A stretch of DNA of 64,000 bases from Shewanella sp. OPT22. GTDB lineage: Bacteria; Pseudomonadota; Gammaproteobacteria; Enterobacterales; Shewanellaceae. The notes below the pieces were generated by a model. The model did no database searches, was not told where the DNA came from, and saw only the letters and a list, made by a program, of their open reading frames with translations. Location of the stretch: contig NZ_PGVH01000005.1 of the NCBI RefSeq assembly GCF_004168585.1, positions 1 to 64,000 on the forward strand. Direction: 5' to 3'. The first letter of the stretch is position 1, and every line of letters begins with the position of its first letter. This document shows positions 51,692 through 61,809 of the stretch, piece by piece. A program made the translations under genes and the position numbers.

Positions 51692-53404
51692 TTACTTTTT
51701 ATAAACAATTGACTCTTTAATGACAATTCCTTCATCTTGCACGTCAAAGCTAAACTTGAATTGATTATTGCCTTTCATCATATCCAGCTCTTTTGGCATA
51801 GGTTGACCTGACAATTCAGACGCTTTAATCAGGTGCTTCATCAGTTTACCCTGATCCATTGCCATCGAAATAATGCCATTTTCTGTAACAGCTTCATTAC
51901 TTAAATTATCCGCCAGCTTTTCACCTTTAACATCGGTATAAACCACTAAGTGTTGACCTTTTAATGCCAACTTAGGCTTGATGTTCAATTGCGGTGGAAT
52001 TGGCAATAAGGTCGATAAATCAACAGCATCACCATTTGGCTTCAATTCAACATTCGCCAGCATAGGTACAAACGTCTTAAGGGTGTTAAACAGTTGCTCA
52101 GGCTTATCCGCAGAGACACTCACAAGTGCATCAAGTTGACTGATTGAAGGTCCTTGAGTCCCATCAAATTCGAGATCAATTATGGAAGCGGCAATACCTT
52201 TTAAGCCTGCAGCCATTCCCGTTGCCATTCCAAGCATCGCTGGGCTTTGTTGGGACAATTGCTGCTGCATTTGTGCTAACGGTTCGCACTGGTAGGCTGG
52301 CGTCTGCAAGTCTGACCAAACATCCGTTAATCCGCTCACAACATCGCTGGTATTCAGCGCTAATCCCATAGCCATAACGCTGTCTTTGTCGTTAGCAACA
52401 AAGTTAGGAATAAAACCTCGCAGCTTTTTAAGGCCGTTTATCATCGTTTTGTTATTCGATTCAGCAATAACCGAAACATCCATTTTTGCATGATCTGGTT
52501 GAATATCTAATGCCGTTAGCCCCGCGACAGTGCGTGGCCAGTTATCCGCAATGCCCTGAAGCTCTTGAGCACACTCAGGCGTTTGGAATTCAGATAACGG
52601 ATTCTCACCTGCTAACGCAAACATTGAAGTCAATTGCTGAGCAAAATCATTACCGTCAGTTGTCGTAATGCCTTTCACTAACGCTTTTTGGTTGATGAAA
52701 AATACACTTCTTGGGTCAAAGTCGTATTTATCAATTATCTGCTCTAACTGTCCAGATTTAGCAAGAGAGTGCTTTGGTTTAACTAAACTGAATGCCTGCT
52801 TTAGCGCACTATTGTCTTGAGCAAGGCCAGTTAGTGTTATTGTTAGAACACCATCTTTTTCAGCAAAAATCAGATCCATTGGCTTACCGTTCACACTTTT
52901 ATCCATAAGTTGGTAAGCACGATAAATCACGCCATCTAATTCTTTGATTTGATGATTAAAGCCACTGTCTTTCTCTGCACTATCAAGGTGCTTCCAAAAA
53001 GCATCGGGTGAGGCTAATTCCACTTTAATCACTGGCATCGCACCTATGGTATACATAAATGACTTACCTGAATCTGGTAATCCGTATGACTGTGTGAAGG
53101 TCTCAGGCTTGGTAACCGCCTGTTGAAATTGCTTTAGGAGGGACAGTAAAAATTTAGTATGAGTCGACTCATTTTCACCGAGATTATCGAAAGCGGATGT
53201 ATCCATTGGCATCATACTGGCTGCAGTATGATTAATGTAATCTTTTAAAGGGAAGTCTTCTAAACTGCCTGAAAACATTAAGGTATCAGCCGGAATGTAT
53301 TCTAAATAGACAGAATCAGAGGCCGTCGACGATGAGTTTTGAGTGTACCAATACCCTGCCGCACCTGCCGCAACAACAGCAAGGGCGATAGCCGCTTTTT
53401 TCAT
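51692..53404 (-). CDS. Exported hypothetical protein, 570 aa
   Basis: A large protein with a hydrophobic N-terminal segment (about 4-20, AAIALAVVAAGAAGYWY) that is a signal peptide or anchor, then a long soluble periplasmic part. Repeated DUF3352-like themes are visible (LEYIPADTLMFSGSLEDFPLKDY, AMGLALNTSDVVSGLTDVWSDL, HLVVYTDVKGEKLADNL), but I do not recognise a named family with confidence. The ATG at 53404 has GGAG 7 bases before it; another ATG is 12 bases upstream. Single gene. Function unknown. Confidence 0.7.
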   Translation of the reverse strand: MKKAAIALAVVAAGAAGYWYTQNSSSTASDSVYLEYIPADTLMFSGSLEDFPLKDYINHTAASMMPMDTSAFDNLGENESTHTKFLLSLLKQFQQAVTKPETFTQSYGLPDSGKSFMYTIGAMPVIKVELASPDAFWKHLDSAEKDSGFNHQIKELDGVIYRAYQLMDKSVNGKPMDLIFAEKDGVLTITLTGLAQDNSALKQAFSLVKPKHSLAKSGQLEQIIDKYDFDPRSVFFINQKALVKGITTTDGNDFAQQLTSMFALAGENPLSEFQTPECAQELQGIADNWPRTVAGLTALDIQPDHAKMDVSVIAESNNKTMINGLKKLRGFIPNFVANDKDSVMAMGLALNTSDVVSGLTDVWSDLQTPAYQCEPLAQMQQQLSQQSPAMLGMATGMAAGLKGIAASIIDLEFDGTQGPSISQLDALVSVSADKPEQLFNTLKTFVPMLANVELKPNGDAVDLSTLLPIPPQLNIKPKLALKGQHLVVYTDVKGEKLADNLSNEAVTENGIISMAMDQGKLMKHLIKASELSGQPMPKELDMMKGNNQFKFSFDVQDEGIVIKESIVYKK

Positions 53405-53477
53405 TATAAGCTCCATTTATTTATGCGGAAAATCACGGCTATAGTGAGTGAAACATTCTGTTAACGCAAGGCTTATT

Positions 53478-54839
53478 CTAGCTATCTTCAGCTTTTTGCA
53501 CTTTAGATGCGAAATAAATCAAAAACAAAACAGGTATTCCAATCACACTTGAAGCAATGAAGAAGTTTACATACCCAAAACTGTCAACATATGCACCAGA
53601 AAAGCCAGCAATAAATTTAGGGAATAACTGCATTACAGAGGACAGTAACGCATATTGAGTTGCACTGTATCCAGAGCTGGTCAAACTCGAAAGGTATGCA
53701 ATAAACGCAGATATCGCAATCCCCTGACTGAAGTTATCAACAGAAATAATGGCCGTTAATAATGGCACGTTATGACCCACTACCGCTTGTATGGCAAATA
53801 AAGCATTGGTAAAGATCACCAGTACCGCTCCAAGAAACAGGATTTTCATAATGCCGTAACGTGCCGTAAGTAAACCACCAGCAGCAGCACCAACTAAGGT
53901 CATAATAATGCCAAAAACCTTGCTGATTGCGGCAATTTCTTCCTTGGAGAACCCCATGTCTACATAGAAGACATTCGCCATGATTCCCATCACAATATCA
54001 GAAATACGATAACAGGAAATGAGGACTAAAATTAGAATGGCATGCTTACCATAGCGTTTGAAGAACGCCACAAACGGGGTAACACACGCCTGATGAAACC
54101 AAGCCATGAAGTCCGCCATTGTTTTTGGAAACTGTTGGCGGTACTTTTGCTGCAATTGAATTTGATTTTCAGTGATTTCCGTCTTATCGACTTGCGGTTC
54201 TTTACTCAGCAATGTCGCAATGACACCCACAATCATTAACCCTGCCATGATTTGATAAGAGACCTGCCATGCGTGAAGGTTATAGGCATCGTTACCTGGT
54301 TCTATCCAAGCTGCGATCGTTAACGCCCCTGCCGTGGCAATGATCATTGCGCTCCGATATCCAACTAAATAAGCAGCGGAAAGTGCGGCTTGCATTTTTT
54401 CAGGTGCTGATTCAATCCGGAAAGCATCAATCACAATGTCTTGAGTGGTTGAAGCAAAAGCGACAATAAAGGCACAAATGGCTAGGTGCTTAATGTTTTC
54501 CACTGGATCACTAAACGACATGCCTAATATGGCAAAGAATAATGCAAATTGTGCGATAAGAATCCAACTTCGCCGCTGACCAAATCGTTTACCAATGATC
54601 GGAATGCGCAACCTGTCGACCAGTGGAGACCACAACCACTTAAAGCCATAGACCAATGCGATCCAGCTAAAATAACCAATTGCGGTTCGATCTACACCCG
54701 CTTCACGTAACCAGAATGATAATGTCGAGAACACCAACATCAAGGGTAAGCCAGAAGAAAAGCCAAGAAATAAAATGCTCACCACGCGCTTTTGAGCATA
54801 TACAGAAAGCATGTCAGACAGACGAGACAAAAGTGCCAT
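53478..54839 (-). CDS. ampG: Muropeptide permease AmpG
   Basis: AmpG imports GlcNAc-anhydroMurNAc-peptides released from peptidoglycan for recycling. The 453-aa major-facilitator protein has about 12 membrane segments. Family marks are FLGFSSGLPLMLVFSTLSFWLREAGVDRTAIGYFSW near the start and ATTQDIVIDAFRIE near residue 140. The E. coli order bolA-yajG-ampG is echoed by yajG 1.3 kb away. The ATG at 54839 is used; a TTG 12 bases upstream is unlikely. Confidence 0.94.
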   Translation of the reverse strand: MALLSRLSDMLSVYAQKRVVSILFLGFSSGLPLMLVFSTLSFWLREAGVDRTAIGYFSWIALVYGFKWLWSPLVDRLRIPIIGKRFGQRRSWILIAQFALFFAILGMSFSDPVENIKHLAICAFIVAFASTTQDIVIDAFRIESAPEKMQAALSAAYLVGYRSAMIIATAGALTIAAWIEPGNDAYNLHAWQVSYQIMAGLMIVGVIATLLSKEPQVDKTEITENQIQLQQKYRQQFPKTMADFMAWFHQACVTPFVAFFKRYGKHAILILVLISCYRISDIVMGIMANVFYVDMGFSKEEIAAISKVFGIIMTLVGAAAGGLLTARYGIMKILFLGAVLVIFTNALFAIQAVVGHNVPLLTAIISVDNFSQGIAISAFIAYLSSLTSSGYSATQYALLSSVMQLFPKFIAGFSGAYVDSFGYVNFFIASSVIGIPVLFLIYFASKVQKAEDS

Positions 54840-54993
54840 TAAAAAAACCAATAAAAAAATAACTGTTTCAAGCTTACGAGGGGAGTATGGCTAAATCAAC
54901 AGCTTTAGGAATTGTCTCATAATAACTTCCCTATTTTGCTGCCATTTATTTTTGAACTGATCCAAGACGAGAGAAGGGAAGCGAATACAGATA

Positions 54994-55027
54994 AAAGAAA
55001 GCCCACACGGATGAGTGTGGGCTTTCT
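54994..55027 (-). terminator. Terminator of the 117-aa gene
   Basis: A 13-bp perfect inverted repeat (AGAAAGCCCACAC and GTGTGGGCTTTCT) with a 6-base loop lies just after the stop of the minus-strand gene and is followed on that strand by TTTAT. Confidence 0.75.
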
Positions 55028-55032
55028 GTTTT

Positions 55033-55386
55033 CTATCCTACTCGATGAAGCTCTGCTGTTTCTGGACTAACCCCAATTACGCCTTTGGGAACTGCGCCAT
55101 TTCCACTCAAAAATTCACAACATTCTTTGATTTGTTTTCGCAAAACTTTGTTACCCCGGATTGCCCAGGCTGGCCACTTTTCAAAACTGTAAAGTAGATG
55201 CCAAAAAACGGTCTCGATGTCTGATTCCGATTGTGTTTCACCCTGAAAGTTAAACTGCTGCCACTCTTCCAATGTGTCCCATAAATACATTTTTACTTCA
55301 TTGTAATCAATCTGCTGACAAAGAAATGCCTTGCCGTAGTGAGCAAGCTGGGGCGCTTTTTCATCGATGAAATTTTGCTTTTTCAT
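55033..55386 (-). CDS. Hypothetical cytosolic protein, 117 aa
   Basis: I do not recognise a family. The protein is soluble and rich in aromatic residues (MYLWDTLEEWQQFNF, VFWHLLYSFEKWPAWAI). It ends in a conserved-looking GVIGVSPETAELHRVG. The ATG at 55386 has GAGG 7 bases upstream; an in-frame start 12 bases earlier is weaker. It has its own terminator. Confidence 0.6.
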   Translation of the reverse strand: MKKQNFIDEKAPQLAHYGKAFLCQQIDYNEVKMYLWDTLEEWQQFNFQGETQSESDIETVFWHLLYSFEKWPAWAIRGNKVLRKQIKECCEFLSGNGAVPKGVIGVSPETAELHRVG

Positions 55387-55486
55387 CGTTCGCCTCAATA
55401 TTATGTTTTTGTAGCTTATCCAGTATAAACACTAGATCGCGATCGCGATTGTTTTTTTAATAAAAAACTGTTTATTTTGATCGGAA

Positions 55487-56074
55487 TTATTCCGTTCTTG
55501 GTAATAACGTCGCTTTTTTCAAAATAATCGCCTCAACAGGAACATCAGGCCAGTCGAGTGTTTTATTGAATTCTGTTTTTACTAGAGCCATTTTCTGTAA
55601 GATCTCTAGCCCTTCTGTCACTTCACCAAACACCGCATAACCCCAACGTCTAGGGGATGGATCTAAACGTTCATTATCGGCAACATTAAAATAAAACTGT
55701 CTGGTTGCAGTATGTGGCGAGTTCTCTCGAGCCATCGCAATCGTACCTAAACTGTTAGATAAACCGTTGCCAGACTCATTAACGATCGGATCCATTTCTT
55801 TCTTTTCCTTTAGATCAGGATCGAGCCCACCACCTTGGACTACAAATTCAGGAATGATTCGATGAAAAATCGTATTATCGTACTCACCTTTAACCACATA
55901 AGTTAAAAAGTTATCGACCGTGATGGGTGCACGTGTTCGATCTAATTCAACCACAATCTTTCCCATTGAAGTATCAAGTTCAACTTTTGGGTACAAGGTG
56001 TTTTTTTGGATATCTAACGCAAGCGCAAATTGACTGACGCTCAAAAGAATGCCGACGAGCAAAGCACGTAACAT
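55487..56074 (-). CDS. ppiA: Periplasmic cyclophilin-type peptidyl-prolyl isomerase
   Basis: The 195-aa protein has a signal peptide (1-19) and a cyclophilin domain: DNFLTYVVKGEYDNTIFHRIIPEFVVQGGG near 54-83, TIAMARENSPHTATRQFYFNVADN and the GYAVFGEVTEGLEIL strand. Bacterial cyclophilins of this type lack the Trp that gives cyclosporin binding, and none is seen here at the expected place. It folds exported proteins in the periplasm. It lies downstream of yajG by 21 bases, probably the same transcript. Confidence 0.92.
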   Translation of the reverse strand: MLRALLVGILLSVSQFALALDIQKNTLYPKVELDTSMGKIVVELDRTRAPITVDNFLTYVVKGEYDNTIFHRIIPEFVVQGGGLDPDLKEKKEMDPIVNESGNGLSNSLGTIAMARENSPHTATRQFYFNVADNERLDPSPRRWGYAVFGEVTEGLEILQKMALVKTEFNKTLDWPDVPVEAIILKKATLLPRTE

Positions 56075-56095
56075 AGTGTTGTCCTTAATCTATCT

Positions 56096-56662
56096 CTATT
56101 TTTGGCTGATGAAGCTTTGTAATTGCTTGTCGTTAATAATGTCAGTAGTCAACTTATCGATCAAGTTATTCAGTTCTTGCTCAATCGCTGAATTATCTAA
56201 TTTGAAGGCACCATTCATCGTGCCCGAAACAGTGTAATCTTTGCTGAATGTTTGATTACTGCTATTCCCTTTAACCTTAAGTACTATCGAGGTCGTCGCA
56301 TCATAATCGAAACTCGATTGTTTCACTTTGACTAAAAGTTTCTCAAGATTAAACGTAAGCTGAGTACGTGCTTGTGGGGAGACACTTACATTGGCTTTGT
56401 TAAAACCGGCAATCAAGATTTTTTGCAATTGTTGCCTTGGAGGGGTTGCAGGAGAAAGCAACTTTCTTTCTGCACCTGAAGCGCCATTAATTTCAACAAG
56501 GTAATTGGCTTTTCTTTGATCGACAACCTGAATATTGATGGGTAATTTGGCAATAATCTGATGATTTGTAACGGGTACTTTAGGTGAAAGTACAATCGGT
56601 TTCGGGGCTGAACTACATGCTGATAATGATAATACTGAAAGAATGATCAACCAATTTTTCAT
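56096..56662 (-). CDS. yajG: YajG family lipoprotein
   Basis: A 188-aa lipoprotein (lipobox LSAC, Cys at 16) of the YajG family: PINIQVVDQRKANYLVEING near 47 and the LINDKQLQSFI-type C-terminal helix. In E. coli yajG lies between bolA and ampG; here ampG is close by but the cyclophilin and 117-aa genes come between. Function unknown; possibly envelope stability. Confidence 0.85.
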   Translation of the reverse strand: MKNWLIILSVLSLSACSSAPKPIVLSPKVPVTNHQIIAKLPINIQVVDQRKANYLVEINGASGAERKLLSPATPPRQQLQKILIAGFNKANVSVSPQARTQLTFNLEKLLVKVKQSSFDYDATTSIVLKVKGNSSNQTFSKDYTVSGTMNGAFKLDNSAIEQELNNLIDKLTTDIINDKQLQSFISQK

Positions 56663-56688
56663 TGCAACCCTCGATATAACAAGTGTAA

Positions 56689-56865
56689 TTATTTATTCAA
56701 CACCTTTGAAATATAGTCATTAGCGTTGGAAAGACTACCAAAAGATTTGATTAAATTGTTACGTCCTTTTTCATTAATCTCAGGAACGTTAGATTCCACC
56801 ATCATCCAAACCCAAGTTTTAATCAGCGCCAGAGGCGGGTATTTGGGTTGTTTTTTATCTAACAT
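56689..56865 (-). CDS. Small hypothetical protein, 58 aa
   Basis: Begins MLDKKQPKYPPLALIKTWVW and ends in a short amphipathic helix (SNANDYISKVLNK). No signal or membrane helix. GGAAG lies before the ATG at 56865. It is followed after 26 bases by yajG on the same strand, so it is likely the first gene of that operon. Family unknown. Confidence 0.55.
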   Translation of the reverse strand: MLDKKQPKYPPLALIKTWVWMMVESNVPEINEKGRNNLIKSFGSLSNANDYISKVLNK

Positions 56866-57032
56866 CGAAGCTTCCATAGTATTTTGTTGTAGTAGATTTG
56901 TACTATGGAAACTGAGAGTATCAAAATTAATCTGCGATTGGAAAGTAAATGCACTAATTCAAATTGAATTAATTGGTTGACCCCTTAAATAACGAGTTAT
57001 GTCTTCATTGTTACTTGTTTGTTTTATCATCG

Positions 57033-57239
57033 TTAACGATTCACTTGCCACTTTGAAATGCACTCATTCCATACTTTACAGCCAGCAGGCCAATCGTACA
57101 TCTGACTTGTGGGCTGTAACTTAAGTAGCTGTATCGATTTCAATTGCTGAGTTCTAAGAACACTATGACTGCTTTCAATGGCCGAAACGCTTGAAATAGA
57201 ACATAAACCAACTAGAAGTAGTAAAGCTGCTGTTTTCAT
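57033..57239 (-). CDS. Small exported protein, 68 aa
   Basis: A signal peptide (1-20, MKTAALLLLVGLCSISSVSA) is followed by a 48-residue mature part with two cysteines (GCKVWNECISKW) that could form one disulphide. The ATG at 57239 has GGAGAAGG before it. Single gene, family unknown. Confidence 0.6.
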   Translation of the reverse strand: MKTAALLLLVGLCSISSVSAIESSHSVLRTQQLKSIQLLKLQPTSQMYDWPAGCKVWNECISKWQVNR

Positions 57240-57381
57240 CACCTTCTCCTGCACATTTATTGAGATTCATGAAACTCGACGCAACATCCTGTCCACTTTT
57301 CCATAAAGTAAACTATGATCCACTACTTTTGCTATTGTTTGGTTAGATTTATTGGGGATAAACTATGAAAGTAAAGCATCC

Positions 57382-58119
57382 TCAAATTTCATAGTGCAAA
57401 CCGCATTCTCGTTTTATACCGTTAAATCGAGTCTCCTCTTCCATCATTCCTAATTCCAAAGGCTTACTTGAATGCGTATCGCCAACAGATACGTAATTGT
57501 CGTACCAAAGCGGATGATAAGGCAACTCATTATCGACCAGATACTGATGGATGTCTTTATTGTTCCAATCAATGATCGGAAGCACTTTAAATCGGTCACC
57601 ATGGATAGCTAACACATCCAATTGCTTCCGACTTTTTGCTTGCTCTCGTCTCAATCCTGCAAACCAAGTGCCTGCGTGTAACTCTTTTAAGGCTCGCTGC
57701 ATTGGCTCAACTTTGTTGATGCGATTATAGCGCTCAAGCGCATCCAAACCTTGTTCCCATAATTTACCATAGCGGGCTTCTTGCCAAGCTGAGGAAGTTT
57801 GTGAGCGATACACTTTCAAATTCAACGATAATTTCTCGGTAAGCTCATCAATGAATTGATAGGTTTCCGGAAATAAATACCCAGTATCAGTGAGCACAAC
57901 GGGAATATCTGGACGAGCCTGACGTAATAGATGAAGCATAACCGCCGATTGAATTCCAAAACTTGAAGACACTATCGCTTGCTCAGGTAAATGGTATAGT
58001 GCCCAAGCGATACGATCTTCTGCGGATATAACGGCGAGCTTGTCGTTTAATTCGACCAGCCCCTGCCGTTGTTCGTTTTTTGAAGCGTTAAGTAATCCTT
58101 GAATCTGAGCCTTATCCAT
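57382..58119 (-). CDS. cysH: PAPS reductase (thioredoxin-dependent)
   Basis: CysH reduces PAPS to sulfite using thioredoxin. The 245-aa protein has the PP-loop region [15 protein letters not shown] near 50, [15 protein letters not shown] and the catalytic C-terminal ECGLHYEI. The APS-type double Cys-Cys motifs are absent, so PAPS is the substrate, as expected with cysC present. The ATG at 58119 overlaps the end of cysI by 8 bases; an earlier in-frame start would overlap more. Confidence 0.95.
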   Translation of the reverse strand: MDKAQIQGLLNASKNEQRQGLVELNDKLAVISAEDRIAWALYHLPEQAIVSSSFGIQSAVMLHLLRQARPDIPVVLTDTGYLFPETYQFIDELTEKLSLNLKVYRSQTSSAWQEARYGKLWEQGLDALERYNRINKVEPMQRALKELHAGTWFAGLRREQAKSRKQLDVLAIHGDRFKVLPIIDWNNKDIHQYLVDNELPYHPLWYDNYVSVGDTHSSKPLELGMMEEETRFNGIKRECGLHYEI

Positions 58120-59803
58120 GAAAGTCCCTTGCGGCTTCAATTACCGCTTTTACGACGCCATTGCGTACCACAAAATCACCGAAGCCCTCGCCTGCATGAC
58201 GTTGCTCAGAATATTGCTGGAACAGGCCATCGAGCTCTGAAAAGATCGTACTCTCATCCACATTATCTTTATAGAGTTTGTTTAAGCGCTTACCTTCAAA
58301 GTCAGCACCTAAATATAGGTTATATCGACCTGGCGCTCTACCTACAAGGCCTATCTCTGCCGCAAACGGACGCGCACAACCGTTTGGACATCCCGTCATT
58401 CTCACAACAATCGGGCGCTCTGCAATATTATGCTTTGTCTGTAGAGCATCTATTTTATCCATGAACTCAGGAAAGTAACGCTCTGCTTCGGCCATGGCCA
58501 ATGGGCAGGTTGGCAATGCAACACACGCAATCGAACGACCTCGACTTTCAGTTAGCACTTCCCCCATCAAGCCATGCTTGCGGGCAAGACCTTCAATTTG
58601 TGCTTTCTCTGCTTCGTCAACGCCAGCGACAATCATGTTTTGATTCGCTGTCATTCGAAAATCGCCATTATGGATCTTAGCGATTTCTCGTAACCCTGTT
58701 TGTAATAGCTGGCCTTGAGTATCTTTAATGCGCCCACACTCGATAAATAAAGTTAAATGCCATTTACCATCGAAACCTTGAGTCCAACCATAACGATCGC
58801 CTCGATCTTTTAATTCAACATCTCGCTTTGGTTCAAATATGCTACCCGCACGTGCTTCGACTTCTGCCTTTATCGCTTCATGGCCTTTATCAACAAGCGT
58901 GTATTTGAAACGCGCACGTTTACGATCAACGCGATTGCCCCAGTCTCGCTGAACGGTCATTACCGCTTCAGCGAACTTAAGAACATCCTGTTTTTTGACA
59001 AAGCCAAACTCCTTCGCCAATTGCGGGAAGGTATTCACATCACCATGGGTAGATCCCATCCCCCCACCAGCAACTAAATTAAAGCCCACTAGTTTGCCTT
59101 GCTCAGCAACCGCAATAAAACCTAAATCATTGGTATAAACATCGACATCGTTTTCAGGTGGTACTGCAACTGCCATTTTAAATTTACGCGGTAAATAGGT
59201 GTTACCGTAAACTGGCTCGACCGTTTCTTCTTCAGCACTTGCTAGCTTTTCGTCATCCAGCCAGATCTCTGCATAAGCTTTTGTGTGAGGCAACAAATGA
59301 TCTGACAGTTCTTTGGCAACAGCATAGGCCTGCTGATGTAACTCTGATTGCACCGGATTCGGATTACACATCACGTTACGGTTAACGTCACCACAAGCGG
59401 CAATGGAGTCCAATGCTTGTTGATCGAGTCCTTGAATCAGCGTTCTCAGATTACGCTTGGGGATCCCATGATATTGAAACGTCTGCCTAGTCGTTAAACG
59501 AATACTGTTCGATGTTGTTAATTCTGATGAAATTTTATCAACTGCTAACCATTGCTCCGGCGTACAAATCCCACCGGGGATCCGAGCGCGAAGCATAAAG
59601 CTATACAGAGGTTCAAGCTTTTGTTGCTGACGTTCTGGGCGTAAATCGCGATCGTCTTGTTGATAAAAACCATGGAACTTAATCAGCTGTTGATCATCAT
59701 CAGCAAATGCGCCTGTTACCTGAGAACCAAGCCCTTCTTTAATCGTGCCACGTAAGTAATTACTGTCGGTTTTAATGTATTCGTTGGCAGCTAACTTACT
59801 CAT
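58112..59803 (-). CDS. cysI: Sulfite reductase, hemoprotein subunit
   Basis: CysI reduces sulfite to sulfide with six electrons from CysJ, through a 4Fe-4S cluster coupled to siroheme. The 563-aa protein has both cluster segments: [15 protein letters not shown] near 430 and [18 protein letters not shown] near 475, giving the C-x5-C and C-x3-C ligands. Substrate arginines and lysines lie in [11 protein letters not shown]. Its ATG overlaps the cysJ stop by one base. Confidence 0.97.
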   Translation of the reverse strand: MSKLAANEYIKTDSNYLRGTIKEGLGSQVTGAFADDDQQLIKFHGFYQQDDRDLRPERQQQKLEPLYSFMLRARIPGGICTPEQWLAVDKISSELTTSNSIRLTTRQTFQYHGIPKRNLRTLIQGLDQQALDSIAACGDVNRNVMCNPNPVQSELHQQAYAVAKELSDHLLPHTKAYAEIWLDDEKLASAEEETVEPVYGNTYLPRKFKMAVAVPPENDVDVYTNDLGFIAVAEQGKLVGFNLVAGGGMGSTHGDVNTFPQLAKEFGFVKKQDVLKFAEAVMTVQRDWGNRVDRKRARFKYTLVDKGHEAIKAEVEARAGSIFEPKRDVELKDRGDRYGWTQGFDGKWHLTLFIECGRIKDTQGQLLQTGLREIAKIHNGDFRMTANQNMIVAGVDEAEKAQIEGLARKHGLMGEVLTESRGRSIACVALPTCPLAMAEAERYFPEFMDKIDALQTKHNIAERPIVVRMTGCPNGCARPFAAEIGLVGRAPGRYNLYLGADFEGKRLNKLYKDNVDESTIFSELDGLFQQYSEQRHAGEGFGDFVVRNGVVKAVIEAARDFHG

Positions 59804-61590
59804 TAGTACACATCCTTCTGGTAACGTTTGTTGATTCGTAATTCGTTATAAAATGCTTCGGCTTGCTCTACATCTAACCCGCCATGTTGCTGTGCGATCG
59901 CTAATAAGGCTTGATGGACGTCCTTCGCCATATGTTTTGCATCACCACAAATGTAGAGATGTGCGCCAGTTTGCAGCCATTGCCATACGTCTTCGCCTTG
60001 CTCAAGCAATCGATGTTGAACATAGACTTTTTCAGCTTGATCACGAGAGAAAGCTACATCTAAACGACTTAATACCCCTTTTTTAAGAAATTGCTGCCAC
60101 TCAGTTTGATATAAGAAGTCTTGTTCAAAATGCGGGTTACCAAAGAATAACCAGCTATCTCCAGTTACTTTGTCAGTCGAGCGTTGCTGTAGGAATGCTC
60201 GAAATGGCGCAACACCAGTTCCAGGTCCAACCATGATGATTGCGGTTGCAGGATCATCTGGTAAACGAAAGTGCGAGTTTGGCTCAACGTACACTTTTAC
60301 CGTTTGCCCTTCTTCACTTTCCGATAAGAAACGAGAAGCAGCACCTAGACGCAGTGTGCCTTGACGTTCATCTACTACTTTAGCAACTGTAAGATGTACT
60401 TCTTCATCTACTTCATCTTGGCTTGAGGCAATGGAGTACAATCTTGGTGTTAACGGACGCAGTACATTCACAAATTGCTCAGCGGTCACGCTTGCTGGAT
60501 ATTCACTAATAAGCTCTATCACCTGATGGTGAGTGATGTAATCTCTAAGTTGTTCTTTATGCTCAACTAACTTACTCAGCTTTTCGTTCTGGGCATACTC
60601 AGCCCATGCTGACACTACACTTGGCGTAAGCTGGGTCAGTTCTTTTTCTTCCGTGAGTATGTGCTGCAACGTGTTGTCACCGACAGCCTCATCACGCGAA
60701 AACCCAAGAGTGGTGATGATTTCATATACTAGCGCTGGTCGATTACTGAACCACACTCCTAATGCATCACCGACTTGATAAGTAATGCCTGAGCCTGCAA
60801 GATCAATTTCAACATGACGAACATCTCGATCAGAATCACGACCGGTGAGCTTTTGACTGACAATTAACTCAGCAGCGAACGGATTTGCTTTGGTATACCC
60901 CTGAACTTGTTGAGTTGCTGAGCCATGGGTATTTAACGGCACCACTTGTGCTGTCTTAGTCACCGTCTTCTCTAATTCAACCACCAGCGCTTGTGACCAT
61001 GACTCTGCTGTCGCATCATAATCCACATCACACTCTGTGAGCGGCACAATTTCTTGTGCCCCTAATTCAACGAGACGTTTGCTGAAGTCTTTTCCTGTTT
61101 GACAAAAATACTCATAACTGGAGTCACCTAGTGCCAGTACTGAGAACTTGAGACCAGAGAGGTTTGGGGCGCGCTTTGAGTGCAAAAACTGGTATAAGGC
61201 TACTGCGTCATCAGGCGCTTCGCCTTCACCATGGGTGCTCACAATCATCACTATGTGACTTTCACTTTTGAGCTGACGTGGTGAATAATCAGCCATAGAA
61301 ATCAGTTCAACACTGAGTCCTTGAGCTTGATACTGTGCCGCTGTCTTTTCTGCAATACTTCGCCCATTACCTGTTTGGCTACCATAAAGCAGTTTGATTA
61401 CTGCAGTAGGTTCCGCACTTTCATTGGCAGACACAGGTAAATCTGATTTCAATTGGCCAGCAAAATAGCCGCTAAGCCACGCTTTTTGAATTGGAGTGAG
61501 ATCGGTCGTTAATCCCGTCAAGGACTCAAGTTGTCTTGCGGTTAACGGCGAAGCTGAAGTTAAAACAGAATCAAGCACAGTATTTACCAT
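59803..61590 (-). CDS. cysJ: Sulfite reductase, flavoprotein subunit
   Basis: CysJ passes electrons from NADPH through FAD and FMN to CysI. The 595-aa protein has a flavodoxin domain at ~65-205 (LLYGSQTGNGRSIAEKTA, STHGEGEAPDDA, LGDSSYEYFCQTGKDF), then the FAD-binding domain (RLYSIASSQ near 388) and the NADPH domain (MVGPGTGVAPFRAFLQ near 455; GDAKHMAKDVHQAL near 555). First gene of the cysJIH operon, downstream of a candidate CysB box. Confidence 0.97.
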   Translation of the reverse strand: MVNTVLDSVLTSASPLTARQLESLTGLTTDLTPIQKAWLSGYFAGQLKSDLPVSANESAEPTAVIKLLYGSQTGNGRSIAEKTAAQYQAQGLSVELISMADYSPRQLKSESHIVMIVSTHGEGEAPDDAVALYQFLHSKRAPNLSGLKFSVLALGDSSYEYFCQTGKDFSKRLVELGAQEIVPLTECDVDYDATAESWSQALVVELEKTVTKTAQVVPLNTHGSATQQVQGYTKANPFAAELIVSQKLTGRDSDRDVRHVEIDLAGSGITYQVGDALGVWFSNRPALVYEIITTLGFSRDEAVGDNTLQHILTEEKELTQLTPSVVSAWAEYAQNEKLSKLVEHKEQLRDYITHHQVIELISEYPASVTAEQFVNVLRPLTPRLYSIASSQDEVDEEVHLTVAKVVDERQGTLRLGAASRFLSESEEGQTVKVYVEPNSHFRLPDDPATAIIMVGPGTGVAPFRAFLQQRSTDKVTGDSWLFFGNPHFEQDFLYQTEWQQFLKKGVLSRLDVAFSRDQAEKVYVQHRLLEQGEDVWQWLQTGAHLYICGDAKHMAKDVHQALLAIAQQHGGLDVEQAEAFYNELRINKRYQKDVY

Positions 61591-61666
61591 CCCTAGCAGG
61601 AAGTCTCAAAATATGTGCAAGCTTAGCTCAGGTTCTTATACTTAAATAAGAATAAAAAATAATTTT

Positions 61667-61690
61667 TAATAACCTTTAGGAATAAGAAGG
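61667..61690 (-). promoter_or_regulatory. Candidate CysB box before cysJIH
   Basis: A 24-bp box reading CCTTCTTATTCCTAAAGG and on, on the minus strand, lies 77 bases before cysJ. It shares 19 of 24 positions with the box before cobA-cysDN at 50629-50654. Confidence 0.5.
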
Positions 61691-61731
61691 CTATCAGAAC
61701 TTATATTAACAAACTTTTACAACTTACTTCC

Positions 61732-61759
61732 CTTGAATTCATCGATTTGCCCCTCATAT
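61732..61759 (+). promoter_or_regulatory. Heat-shock (sigma-32-type) promoter of hslVU
   Basis: CTTGAA (61732-61737) and CCCCTCATAT (61750-61759) separated by 12 bases match the sigma-32 pattern CTTGAA...CCCCATNT closely, about 50 bases upstream of hslV. hslVU is a heat-shock operon in relatives. Confidence 0.65.
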
Positions 61760-61809
61760 CTGAAAATAAGAATTACTGCAGTTTGCAGCATTAATTAGAG
61801 GAACTCCCT

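Noticed and set aside
58099-58464. 121-codon open frame on the plus strand
   Set aside because: Antisense to cysI and cysH coding sequence; no family features.
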